From positions 372,001 to 436,000 of the forward strand of contig VLTN01000001.1 in assembly GCA_008330645.1 (NCBI GenBank): a DNA stretch of 64,000 nucleotides. The letters run 5' to 3'. The stretch comes from Cafeteria roenbergensis (taxonomy: Eukaryota > Sar > Bigyra > Bicosoecida > Cafeteriaceae). Position numbers and translations under genes: made by a program. The notes under the pieces were generated by a model. It searched no databases. It was given only the letters and a program-made list of their open reading frames with translations, and was not told the origin of the DNA. Below are positions 50,101 to 58,412 of this stretch, one piece after another (positions within the stretch are counted from its first letter, which is position 1; each line of letters begins with the position of its first letter).

Positions 50101-53100
50101 AAGCAGGGGCACGTCCGGTGAAGTCCTTGAGCTGCACACAAGTGGGATGACGGCAAGCGAAGCAGACGGTCCTCACACGGGAGAGCCGGGGCCTTCGGCT
50201 GCGCAAGCAACCTTGTCGAACGCCCCGCACGTGGTGCATGCCCCTGCGCTTCACGAACCATCCCCTGGCCGGCAGCCCACGCGCTCCGTGCTGCGGCGTG
50301 GCGCCAGGTCGTCGCGCCGCCCGCCAGCTGCAGACGATGCCGTCCGCGCTGGCCGGAGGCGGGACTCTGCTCGCGCAAGCAGCAACCTTGGAAGTCGCCC
50401 CTCCGAGCGCGCGGGCAGCATCGTCAGCCTTGCAGGACCATCGGACGCAACTCCCCTGGGCGAGGATGCCTCGGTCCGGTTGTTTAGGATGCCGTGGGGA
50501 GTACGCTTGCGCATCCTCCGCCACATCGCTATGGGGTGCAAGCACCTGCACAGCTTCGAGCCTCCCGTGGTCCATGGGGATTTACGACCAGACAATATTC
50601 AGTTGCACGGCAGCCCGCTGCGCCCACTCGCCTGCGTGGGAGACCTGACGATTCGCGGTTTCACCTACGAGCCTGAGTGGCAGAAAATTGTGCAGCAGGC
50701 CAAGGATGCCGAGAGCCATGACGCCAGGTCTATTATTTCATCCATTTCCCGGCGAATTTTCAGGTCGGGCGGTGCTTCGGGACTGGCGGTGCCTGCAGCG
50801 GGCACACCTCCTGCCCATCGCGCCGGCAGGTCTCCCGGCCACAAGCCTCGCACAGAGTCCGTCGAGCGGCCTGCCACAGCGACCAGTCGGCTTGGGAAGC
50901 CGCGCGGGCCGCCCAGTCGTGCTGACCAGCGTCAGCAGGCGTCTTCGCGAGGTGGGCGATACCCTGCGAGCCAAGCTCCAGGCTGCTCCCAGTTTGCCTT
51001 GGACGCAGGGGCTGACGCGACGGCTGCTCCATCGGCTGTTCCGGACTCGGCCGGCCTGGCATCATCTGCTCAGTCGCGGCTCACTCGGTCTGGTGCGTCT
51101 GACCGAACGTTGCGCTCCCGCGGGCCTGTGGTGTCGCCGCTTCCTCGGGACCCAAGGCGGCCCCCACCACAGTGGGGTCGCGACGCGCGAGTGACGCCCT
51201 TCTCGTCTGGCGATGAGCACTTGCAGCGGGCCGGACCTGCAATTCCTGGCCAGCAGTTTGCCCAGCCTGCCTTGCGGCCGAGCGGCAGCTTCACATTGGC
51301 TGCTTCCGACTCAGATCCTCGCTCAAGGTCTGCCACCCCCGTGACAAAGACGGGAAGACCGCTGAGAACCACTGCGTCGCACCGCTTGGTCCATCCCTCG
51401 GGTGCCCCGAAGTCCCCCCCCCGCGAGACCCGGATGCTCCAAGCATCTGGCGCTGCTGGTGCCCGCGCCGCCCGGGCCAAACCCAGCAGCATTGCAGACT
51501 TTCGGCGTGCTGGGCGGCCCCGCATCAACGTGCGCGCCCAGCCCGCCACGCCAGCCAAGGCAGTGCCGCTGACGCCACAACCGACATCCGTGCCGTTTCT
51601 GAGCCCGGCAGCTAGCTCTGCAGCGCTGGGCACTTCCAAGATGGGAACGAGCACCGCGATGGACTTGTCTAATGCCTTCGACCGAGTGTCTGAGATGCCA
51701 GCAACCTTTTTTGGAATGATGCACTCTCGGATCGGCAGATCACGAGGAGATCTGCATGAGTTGGCCGCAGTCTCGGCGGCGGACTCGTTCGTTGAGGGAG
51801 CCAGGCTTGCATCGCGTGCCACGGGTGACACGGGTGCTGGCGTGTTTGTTGCTGCCTCAGCAGGCGCGACTCTCGCACAGGCTGCACGTTTCGGGAACAC
51901 TGCAGCGCAACGGCGGGCTTCTGAGCTCGTCGAGTTGGAGCGCCTGACATACTTCACTGTGCCAGCGTACACTGCCCCTGAGCTTTTCGAGCCCGGGGCT
52001 GTTCCATCGCCTGCAGGAGACGTCTTCGCGTTCGCAATGGTCGCGTTTGAAGTTGTCACGGGCAGGCGCCCCTTTCGCAACGAGCTGGACGACCGGGTTG
52101 CCGTGATGCTGGCGCTGGAAGACCGCCGTCCACCCTTGGGCCTTGCGCGCTCCGACGTCCTCGCTGCGCGCGTGCGGCAGCCAGACGGGAGTAGCTCGGC
52201 CCTGACGCAGGCCGAGGCAGGCGTCATCGAGCTGCGTGAGCGTCTGGAGTCGATCATCCGAGCGTGTTGGGAGACTGATCCGAGCGCGCGGCCCACGTTT
52301 TCTCGCGTTGTCACGCTTCTTGAAAGCGCCACCGCGTGGTACGAACAGTCCGTCCTTCAGGAACAGGAGCAGCTTGAGGCATCTCTTTCATCAAATGGGC
52401 CTGTGGCTTGGCTCGATCCGACGAAGTTGGCAGCTCAGACGGACTTGACCGGGCTGGTGGGCCAGATGTGGCCACAAGCCGGCCGGCCCCAGTCTGGAGC
52501 CGGCGGCAAGCAAAGCGCTGTGCCTCTGGTGGCGGGGGGTGGATACTCTCGGCGGTCGCCCGGCATACATGGAGCCGAGTCACTGCCCGACCAAGAAACT
52601 CAGGGCCAAGGTGGGGGGTCTGGCTTGTTCTCCGGGCTGCTGCTGCCGAGCAGCCACCTGGCAATGGAACACGTGAGGCTCGAAAAGGAGATTGGCCATG
52701 GTGCGTTCGGGCATGTGTACCGCGGGACGTTTCACGGCACAACTGTGGCCATCAAGACGTTTGACTTCACGAAACGAGTGTCGATGATGACAAAAGTGTT
52801 CCGGCGGGAGGCGGCCATGCTCAGTGCCGTCCGACACCCTTGCGTGCTCTCTTTCGTGGGGGTCGTCGTCGATGCACGGCTCACAGCCATCGTGACGGAA
52901 TACTGCGCAAACGGCTCGATGCAGGCATTGGTCATCGCCTCTCGGCGCCTCTCGGAGCGCGCCCGAAAGAAGTGGGGATCCTTTGGCAGGAAGCCCTCTG
53001 CTCGAGGCCAGCAGCGGTCGTTAGGGCCAGGCGCTGGCGAACAGCAGCGAATCCTTGACAAGCATCAGCGGGACCGCGTGGGGACTGGCCAGTTGGCACC

Positions 53101-56100
53101 GCACGGCCCGCCTGGAGCAGCTGTGACGCCGATTGCAGGCCCAACCGGGGCCATGTCTGCAGGGTCTGACCAGGAGCAGCTGGGAACGGCAGCGCGTCGC
53201 CAAGGCGAGCGGCGAGAGCCGGCAGACGCTGATACCGCGCATGGCAGCCCGAGCGCTGGTCGCACCCCACTTCCGTCGGAATCAGCCCCTCAGGTGCAGC
53301 TGCTGACCCAGCGTGGCATTGACGCGCATGCTGGTTCGGCTTCGCGTCAGGCCACACCCGGTGGAATCTCTCGCCGAGCGATTGGCGTCGCGCACTGGAG
53401 CGCGCTCAAGGCGGCGCCAGTGAGTCCTCTCGTGCCGGGAAGCAGAACTTTAGGGCAAGGCGACGCGGCTGCAGCTCAAGCACGAGTGCCTACCCAGCAC
53501 TTTCATGGGCTTCCCAAAGCCGAGGCGGCGGCTTCCAGCGGTGTCGGGGCGGCCACAGGTAGCCTTCGTTCCCCGGCCTCGCCCAGTGGTGCTGTGGCTT
53601 CGCTGGCAACTTGGCCTGTGCCGAGCAGGCCATGTGGGGCCGGCTTGCCTGTCGCCTCCTTGCGGCGAAGAATTCACTGGTTGCTCTCGGTGTGTCGGGG
53701 CCTCCAATACCTGCACGGCATCATCCCCTCAGCAAAAATTGTTCACCGGGATATCAAGTCGGACAACGTGCTGCTGTCAAGTTCGTACGAAGCGAAGATT
53801 GCAGACCTGGGGTTTGCGCGAGAAGCTCACCCCGTCATGAGCCGTTGCGGGACCCTGGCATTCACAGCTCCAGAGATTTTATCTGGCCAGCGGTACGATG
53901 AAAGAGTCGACCTCTACTCGCTGGGCGTTGTCATCTCCGAGGTGGTGACTGGGCGCAAGCCATACTGGGACTGGCAGATGGCGGAGGTCGCGAAGCCATA
54001 TCGAGCAGGGCAGCCCCGCGGTACCACGAACTCAAGCGATACTGGAGGCAAGCAAAGGCTCAGAGTTACCCACCAGCTGATGAAAAGCATTGTCAAAGGC
54101 AAGGCCAGACCTTCGTTCGCATTCGAGCGCGGCCTGGAGGACAACGTCCGTGGCGAGTTCGACGTGGGGCTGTCCCCCGACGGCCGACTTCCTCTTCCAG
54201 GTGAGCCGCTGAAGGTCTCTGCCGGATCCGTGCCGCCAAGCACTGGCGTTGTTCCGCCGTTGTGGCGCCTCCAGGCACTGGCAGGAATTGCGAGAGCTTG
54301 CTGGGCATCCGAGGCAGACCATCGACCGGCAGCGTCCCTGGTAGCGTCAGCCCTTGACCAGCTGATGAGGCGAAGCCCAGACGGCACTGTCCCAGGAGTC
54401 TTGGCGCACCAATGGGTGGTTTCGCGCCTGCAACTCGTCAGCACTGCCGCCTTGGCTTTGCAGGACGCAGCGCTTGCAGCAGGGCATGTTTGTCTTTCAG
54501 TACCGCCTTCGCGAAGCGCTGCTCCAAGCGGCACAGAGCTCGTCTCGGCTGTTTCGCCCAGTGCGCTGCTAAAGCGAGCGCCACAAAGCGACGCGCAAGC
54601 CAGCAGTGGGGGCCAGCCGAGGGAATCCAACGACGGCAGCCTCCTAAGAGGCGCAGATCTTCACTCATCTGCTGGCTCTGCACGGGAGTCTATCCAGTCC
54701 CCTGCAAGCGGGTGGGCCAGCGGTTCCAGTAAGCATGTTGGTCAACCCCTCAGCCCCGACACCAAAGTCGCGTCGCCGAGAGCTGGAGCCAGGCGGCTGG
54801 CTGAGCCACGCCGCAGTTTGCAAAGCCAAGGCAGGTCGCGGACAAGCCCGGCGTGGGCACTGCGCAGAGCACTTGCTCAGGACTCTCAAGCAGCAGGAGT
54901 CGGGGTGCGCGCTCCCCCTGCATCGAGTCCCAGAACTGACGAGCAGGAGACGGGACGCTTGGCAGAACGGCCTCTGCGCAGTCCTTCTGCAGGCCCAGGG
55001 GGCGGCAATCTTGGGCTGGGCGGAACTCAATCTGGCGCTGATCACTGGGGCACGATCGCCCCTCGCCGCGCACTGTCGGAGCTGAGCGTAATTCGCGGCT
55101 TGCTTCATGGTGCGCTTCGCATTGCGTCTCCGAGGCCAGGCTCCGATGACAGCGAGCCAAGCGCCGAGGCGGGGTCCAACAGCGAGCCCACGCAGGCCGA
55201 GGGACATGCTCTCCGGGGCCACGCACATTCTGCGCACAGCGTTGCTGGCGCGAGCGCCGCAGGCAGGGTGGCCTCAGACCCGCCCGGATCCACTCCCCAG
55301 CCCATTGCTGGCCGACAGGCGGCACATTGTGGCCTTGCAGGGTCTCACGATTCGGCACTTGCCGGACCGGGCGAGGTCGAGGCTCCGGAGGTGGCGCTTC
55401 GCCGGTTCGGCTTGGCCGCAGTCGGTTTCCGAGGCAGTCCGCAAGATGGCGCGTCGCGGCTGCTCAGGTCGTCTCGGGCGCCCCTGTTGCGTGGCCATGC
55501 GGCAGATCAGGGGACAAGCGACCATGGGCCAGACCAAGCTCGTCCCCTCAAGCCGGTGGTGGCCAGAGCCTGCGAGCTCGATGGAAACCCAGGCAGCGAG
55601 GACCGGCGGCCGCAGCAGAGCCAGGACGGAAGGGCCCTAGCTTCACATCCTGTGCGTGGCTGCGACAGCCAGACAGCACCGCCGGCTGCAAGATGCGCCA
55701 GCCAGTTCCGAAGCCCACGAGCGGGAGGGAGGCGCGAGGGCGAACTGCCCGGGCGTTGCCATCCGCTGCACTCTGAGCTCGGTGCTGCCGCGGCTGCCAC
55801 CCGTCCGAGGACGACGTCGCCCGGCGCCGAGGAAGACTCACTCCCATTCGGTCCGAAAACGGTGGCCGACTTGCTGGGCGCACCCGGTCAGCGCCTCTCT
55901 GCTGCGGGGCGCCGGTTGGACTTGGCTGGCTTGCGCTTGCGGGAGTGCAAGCTGGACCCTTCCCCCAGCATGCTCTTCCCGGGAGAGTGGCTGGGCTACG
56001 TGCAGCTTACCTCCTCTTTGCTCTCGTCGTTCCTTTCGCAAGTCGCCAGCAACATTGCTCATGGCACGGCAACGGGGGCTGTTATTGGGACTGAAGGCTT

Positions 56101-58111
56101 GGTGGGTCCGCCTCGTAGGTTCGCAGCTGCAACTCAGCGATTTTATGTCGCCCTTCGAGGGGTTACTCTCTCTGAAGCTAAGCTCCAGTTTGAGCAGTGG
56201 GCATCAGGTCGCGCCGGCCGAAGAATGTCATCGCTCCTCTTCGTGCGGGCGACAGCGATGTGCGCCCCGGCGGGATCAGACATGGCACGATTCGATACTC
56301 CAGGGGTTGCCGTTGCTGCCCCGGGGGTGGACCCGTTGTCGGGCGTTGCGGAGCGGATTTCGCCCGCTGATGGCGGCAAGGGCAGCCACGGCAAACTTGC
56401 AGCAGCCTCATCCCAACGAGACCTGTCGCCACCGAGTCCCCGTGGCTGCGTACCGCCAAAGCAAGACGTGATGCTGGTCAGTGCTGACGCAATGGTGTGT
56501 CCCAGAGCCGTTGCAGCCTGGGTTGTTGGGGCTGCCCAGGTCTGCCACTGGCATGCCTCAGCGCCGATGCTCTCCTTCTTGTACTTGAGCACCATCGTCA
56601 AGGAGTCCAAGCTGAGAGTCTTCCCGTCTCCTGTCAACTGGCGCCGAATGTGCCTGGCAGCGTTGGCCCTGGCTCAGTGGTGCATCGATCGGAAACCGCT
56701 TCAAGCAGCCCTTCACCGAAGATACGCCCGGCGCGTTCAGCTCGGCCTTGCTTTGGGGGCTGGAATCGACGACGAGGACCTAGCTGCTCGACGGAGCCCT
56801 CCGGCTGGTGGAGGAGCTCCTCGGTCAGCAGGGCAACCTCATGGGAGCTTGCGCGCTCACACGCCAGCGAGGCCAGCTGTGGACCGCCATTCCAGGCACG
56901 CACTTGCCGGTGGCTCGGCTGGTTCGGACGCCGGTGCGGCAGCTGCTTCTGTGCCTGAGGCTTCGAGCCGTGCTGGCCCGTCGCAGCGGGGACCGAGCGT
57001 CCAGGTCTCCAGGCATAGCAGTGCGCACCCGCAACCAGCCCAAAGTTCCACGGGCAACCCACATTGGTCAAGCAAGCAGCTCGCCGCCCGAGGCTCCCAC
57101 TCTTCGGACGTGAGTGAGGACCTCCCAGCCTTGGCCGAGATGCCTGAATCGGGCAGTGACGACGATGTTGAAAGCCTCCAGGCTTTTGCTCGGGAGGTGC
57201 GGCGATCCGGTCGAGGAAAGGCTGAGCGCTCAGGCAAGTCTGCCCCAACCGCAAGGCTCGCCATGGAGCCCAAGGACGGCTCAGGGGGGGGCTCCCTTTC
57301 CCGTCGGCGATCTGGCACCTCGGGGGGCCGGGCAGACATGCACGTCGCCGATCCGATGGCAGGCGCTGTCGCACCAGCTGCTGCTTTGATTGGTGGCACA
57401 AGCGGCGAGTCTCCCCGCCGCATGTCTGCAACGGAACCTGCCGCAGCTGCGCTGGAGCGAAGCAGCGAACTCGCGTCGCAAGCCAGCTTCGTCGCTCAGA
57501 AGCAGGCACTCCACCCCAAGCGGAGCGCAGCAAATCCAGAGGCGTCGCTTCTCATGACACTGGTTGCGGCTCTCCTGCCCCCGCTCAGGTCAAAACTGGT
57601 GGTGTCGATGAAAGCCCTGAGCAACTTCCGCCGGGAGTTCGAGCATCTTCGCGAGACGAACAGACTGGCGCTGTTAGCAGCTGTCAGCGAGGCGAGCCTG
57701 CCTGGCCTGGAATCGCCTGACCAGCACGGCCGAGACCCCGGGATTGACGGTGGGGACTCTGAGCGCAGATCAGTCTTGACTGCTGAAGAAGAACGTCGGG
57801 TTGCGATTTCCGAGTTTGGCGCTGTGCAACAAAAGGTGATTTTGGACGGCATGACGCGGGCTCAGCAGCGACTCGTCGCGAAGCAGCGTCGGAGAAGAGT
57901 TCGCCGGGAAGCGTCTGGGGAAGGCCAGCACAGCGCGTCCGGGAGAGCCAAGTTTGCGGTCTCTAGGGCGGGTAGTTCCCGAAGCCCATCGCTTGGGCAA
58001 TCGTGGGAGGGATCTGCGTTCAGTCTGCCGTCTGCTTCGAACGCGTGGCTTCCGCTGATGGAGTCCAGCTTTGCGGACAGCCAGGGGCTCGAAGCTGGGA
58101 CAGATGTGTGA
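47177..58111 (+). CDS. Giant multi-pass membrane protein with two TKL-like protein kinase domains
   Basis: A single exon of 3,644 residues. Residues 1-265 are disordered. Residues about 280-495 hold some six hydrophobic spans. Kinase 1 (about 538-1725) has LGRGADSVVYAG, the Lys of WPVVIKRH, VVHGDLRPDNI near 1132, VGDLTIRGF in place of DFG near 1155, APELFEP near 1600, and RACWETDPSARPTFSRVV. It is split by three disordered inserts of about 150, 320 and 430 residues. Kinase 2 (about 1830-2400) has IGHGAFGHVYRG, VAIKTF, IVHRDIKSDNVLL near 2188, IADLGFA near 2211, CGTLAFTAPEIL, and a 230-residue insert; it looks active. The closing sub-motif and HRDIKSDN fit tyrosine-kinase-like Ser/Thr kinases. 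After 2,400 the chain is largely disordered, with a folded segment near 2900-3190. A sensor kinase is inferred; no ligand domain is seen. Confidence 0.85.
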   Translation: MQDGGTVLTGNSSPSHGGWPRELEASGPEQTAGVGASSRPSALSVAPRLPVAVVQRVATRQNSGARLHPSLSKRLDTVSEARRESSARGSLSHELADLAQSLSAGRSAGEDDQKLGAHETASSRARGAAWHGAGMAPAAVRPVAVGPRRGTARRLAPPGRAVAAQAEFDSTAGAHELSMGDNLSQDSWTGRDRVDATRQRRGSVTSVPSRRGSVSSMQRMRSRSVVIQRAFPADHSSASKGGAPVRATGTSHAAECCCLRLRSKALDASFSNYISRSLRRLGWQPLLAIGGIVTAVEFASALVGFTWPDVPDLEQRIQRGAVLPGRWTDTIAVGVVYCCLSLAFFALPACLPPRSSPSRAACSSWAGVSSGLATFAVFFGGVYMTTRQCARAFELPTMMTFQAWLGPGVAVATGTALCLQLRVRHFSIVNAANALASAAVATISARVVQDGAWWPPEPRDLLWAATSLCLMAGASWMLLWLRGFVTLQLFLTNRLLRRENRRVRLRLERPLGAAVSCVQRALALEASVDFRWLVFPDELHVGQVLGRGADSVVYAGSLYGWPVVIKRHRGFLRTEEDFERFAKGMDLVTQLQSPHVVRILGASFVAKPTAQEMSGASRRLAFQHYLGAMNSSASVMQSNGGSSRDAASMISLHDDASGRRTATGHISGSNRRGLPGMEAPNGPTGLSADAEFAASPTLGGSARGGPRRRRASLPGSHHAGARKSKSGFPGLMPSSVLDAFRLAAPRMRASTVSGELIGRPIVVIMDWMSLGSLDTILEASALPLSTEAPSQTGAHSHRGSTNSAASPNPVSQRALATSRSAQSAADQPGGASRAHERGDASGSALSSALPSRRQGKPRSGSVPSAREADFTAIGSPPPRPGSSVSSHRGRGSVASSMGKAVGLDTGSSSREESGSASSGHPSGGCPVGHAQGTGKRAHRGALATGTAAAAAASAIASAAVASRHQRGRSSGRDGASRGTSGEVLELHTSGMTASEADGPHTGEPGPSAAQATLSNAPHVVHAPALHEPSPGRQPTRSVLRRGARSSRRPPAADDAVRAGRRRDSARASSNLGSRPSERAGSIVSLAGPSDATPLGEDASVRLFRMPWGVRLRILRHIAMGCKHLHSFEPPVVHGDLRPDNIQLHGSPLRPLACVGDLTIRGFTYEPEWQKIVQQAKDAESHDARSIISSISRRIFRSGGASGLAVPAAGTPPAHRAGRSPGHKPRTESVERPATATSRLGKPRGPPSRADQRQQASSRGGRYPASQAPGCSQFALDAGADATAAPSAVPDSAGLASSAQSRLTRSGASDRTLRSRGPVVSPLPRDPRRPPPQWGRDARVTPFSSGDEHLQRAGPAIPGQQFAQPALRPSGSFTLAASDSDPRSRSATPVTKTGRPLRTTASHRLVHPSGAPKSPPRETRMLQASGAAGARAARAKPSSIADFRRAGRPRINVRAQPATPAKAVPLTPQPTSVPFLSPAASSAALGTSKMGTSTAMDLSNAFDRVSEMPATFFGMMHSRIGRSRGDLHELAAVSAADSFVEGARLASRATGDTGAGVFVAASAGATLAQAARFGNTAAQRRASELVELERLTYFTVPAYTAPELFEPGAVPSPAGDVFAFAMVAFEVVTGRRPFRNELDDRVAVMLALEDRRPPLGLARSDVLAARVRQPDGSSSALTQAEAGVIELRERLESIIRACWETDPSARPTFSRVVTLLESATAWYEQSVLQEQEQLEASLSSNGPVAWLDPTKLAAQTDLTGLVGQMWPQAGRPQSGAGGKQSAVPLVAGGGYSRRSPGIHGAESLPDQETQGQGGGSGLFSGLLLPSSHLAMEHVRLEKEIGHGAFGHVYRGTFHGTTVAIKTFDFTKRVSMMTKVFRREAAMLSAVRHPCVLSFVGVVVDARLTAIVTEYCANGSMQALVIASRRLSERARKKWGSFGRKPSARGQQRSLGPGAGEQQRILDKHQRDRVGTGQLAPHGPPGAAVTPIAGPTGAMSAGSDQEQLGTAARRQGERREPADADTAHGSPSAGRTPLPSESAPQVQLLTQRGIDAHAGSASRQATPGGISRRAIGVAHWSALKAAPVSPLVPGSRTLGQGDAAAAQARVPTQHFHGLPKAEAAASSGVGAATGSLRSPASPSGAVASLATWPVPSRPCGAGLPVASLRRRIHWLLSVCRGLQYLHGIIPSAKIVHRDIKSDNVLLSSSYEAKIADLGFAREAHPVMSRCGTLAFTAPEILSGQRYDERVDLYSLGVVISEVVTGRKPYWDWQMAEVAKPYRAGQPRGTTNSSDTGGKQRLRVTHQLMKSIVKGKARPSFAFERGLEDNVRGEFDVGLSPDGRLPLPGEPLKVSAGSVPPSTGVVPPLWRLQALAGIARACWASEADHRPAASLVASALDQLMRRSPDGTVPGVLAHQWVVSRLQLVSTAALALQDAALAAGHVCLSVPPSRSAAPSGTELVSAVSPSALLKRAPQSDAQASSGGQPRESNDGSLLRGADLHSSAGSARESIQSPASGWASGSSKHVGQPLSPDTKVASPRAGARRLAEPRRSLQSQGRSRTSPAWALRRALAQDSQAAGVGVRAPPASSPRTDEQETGRLAERPLRSPSAGPGGGNLGLGGTQSGADHWGTIAPRRALSELSVIRGLLHGALRIASPRPGSDDSEPSAEAGSNSEPTQAEGHALRGHAHSAHSVAGASAAGRVASDPPGSTPQPIAGRQAAHCGLAGSHDSALAGPGEVEAPEVALRRFGLAAVGFRGSPQDGASRLLRSSRAPLLRGHAADQGTSDHGPDQARPLKPVVARACELDGNPGSEDRRPQQSQDGRALASHPVRGCDSQTAPPAARCASQFRSPRAGGRREGELPGRCHPLHSELGAAAAATRPRTTSPGAEEDSLPFGPKTVADLLGAPGQRLSAAGRRLDLAGLRLRECKLDPSPSMLFPGEWLGYVQLTSSLLSSFLSQVASNIAHGTATGAVIGTEGLVGPPRRFAAATQRFYVALRGVTLSEAKLQFEQWASGRAGRRMSSLLFVRATAMCAPAGSDMARFDTPGVAVAAPGVDPLSGVAERISPADGGKGSHGKLAAASSQRDLSPPSPRGCVPPKQDVMLVSADAMVCPRAVAAWVVGAAQVCHWHASAPMLSFLYLSTIVKESKLRVFPSPVNWRRMCLAALALAQWCIDRKPLQAALHRRYARRVQLGLALGAGIDDEDLAARRSPPAGGGAPRSAGQPHGSLRAHTPARPAVDRHSRHALAGGSAGSDAGAAAASVPEASSRAGPSQRGPSVQVSRHSSAHPQPAQSSTGNPHWSSKQLAARGSHSSDVSEDLPALAEMPESGSDDDVESLQAFAREVRRSGRGKAERSGKSAPTARLAMEPKDGSGGGSLSRRRSGTSGGRADMHVADPMAGAVAPAAALIGGTSGESPRRMSATEPAAAALERSSELASQASFVAQKQALHPKRSAANPEASLLMTLVAALLPPLRSKLVVSMKALSNFRREFEHLRETNRLALLAAVSEASLPGLESPDQHGRDPGIDGGDSERRSVLTAEEERRVAISEFGAVQQKVILDGMTRAQQRLVAKQRRRRVRREASGEGQHSASGRAKFAVSRAGSSRSPSLGQSWEGSAFSLPSASNAWLPLMESSFADSQGLEAGTDV

Positions 58112-58412
58112 GCTTTGCCGTCGGCGTCCAGAATGCGCTGCCACTGCCCACGCTTGTGTGCTGCCGAAATTCATACACTCACGGAGACTGCTCGGCCTCG
58201 CCGCGCACTCAAAATCGATCAAGACCTGCTCAGAGCAAGACGCTCAGCAACCGACACGGATGCCAAGCGCAAACAGCATCACGACCCAGGCGAGAAAGAC
58301 TTGCTGATCTCGGTTGACGCCCGGCGCGCACGACGGTTGGATCGGACCATCCCTGGCACAGGTCGTTCAAGATGCGCAGCTCCCCAGCTCCGTGAGGCGG
58401 TTGCTGCGGGCA
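58112..58412. other. Convergent intergenic region, kinase / acidic repeat protein
   Basis: 301 bp between convergent stop codons. No gene or repeat is recognised; it presumably holds both 3' UTRs. Confidence 0.5.

Noticed and set aside
49000-51940. Disordered inserts in kinase 1 as introns
   Set aside because: The frame stays open for thousands of bases and no donor/acceptor pair stood out that would join the conserved blocks. They are treated as coding, though cDNA could overturn this.
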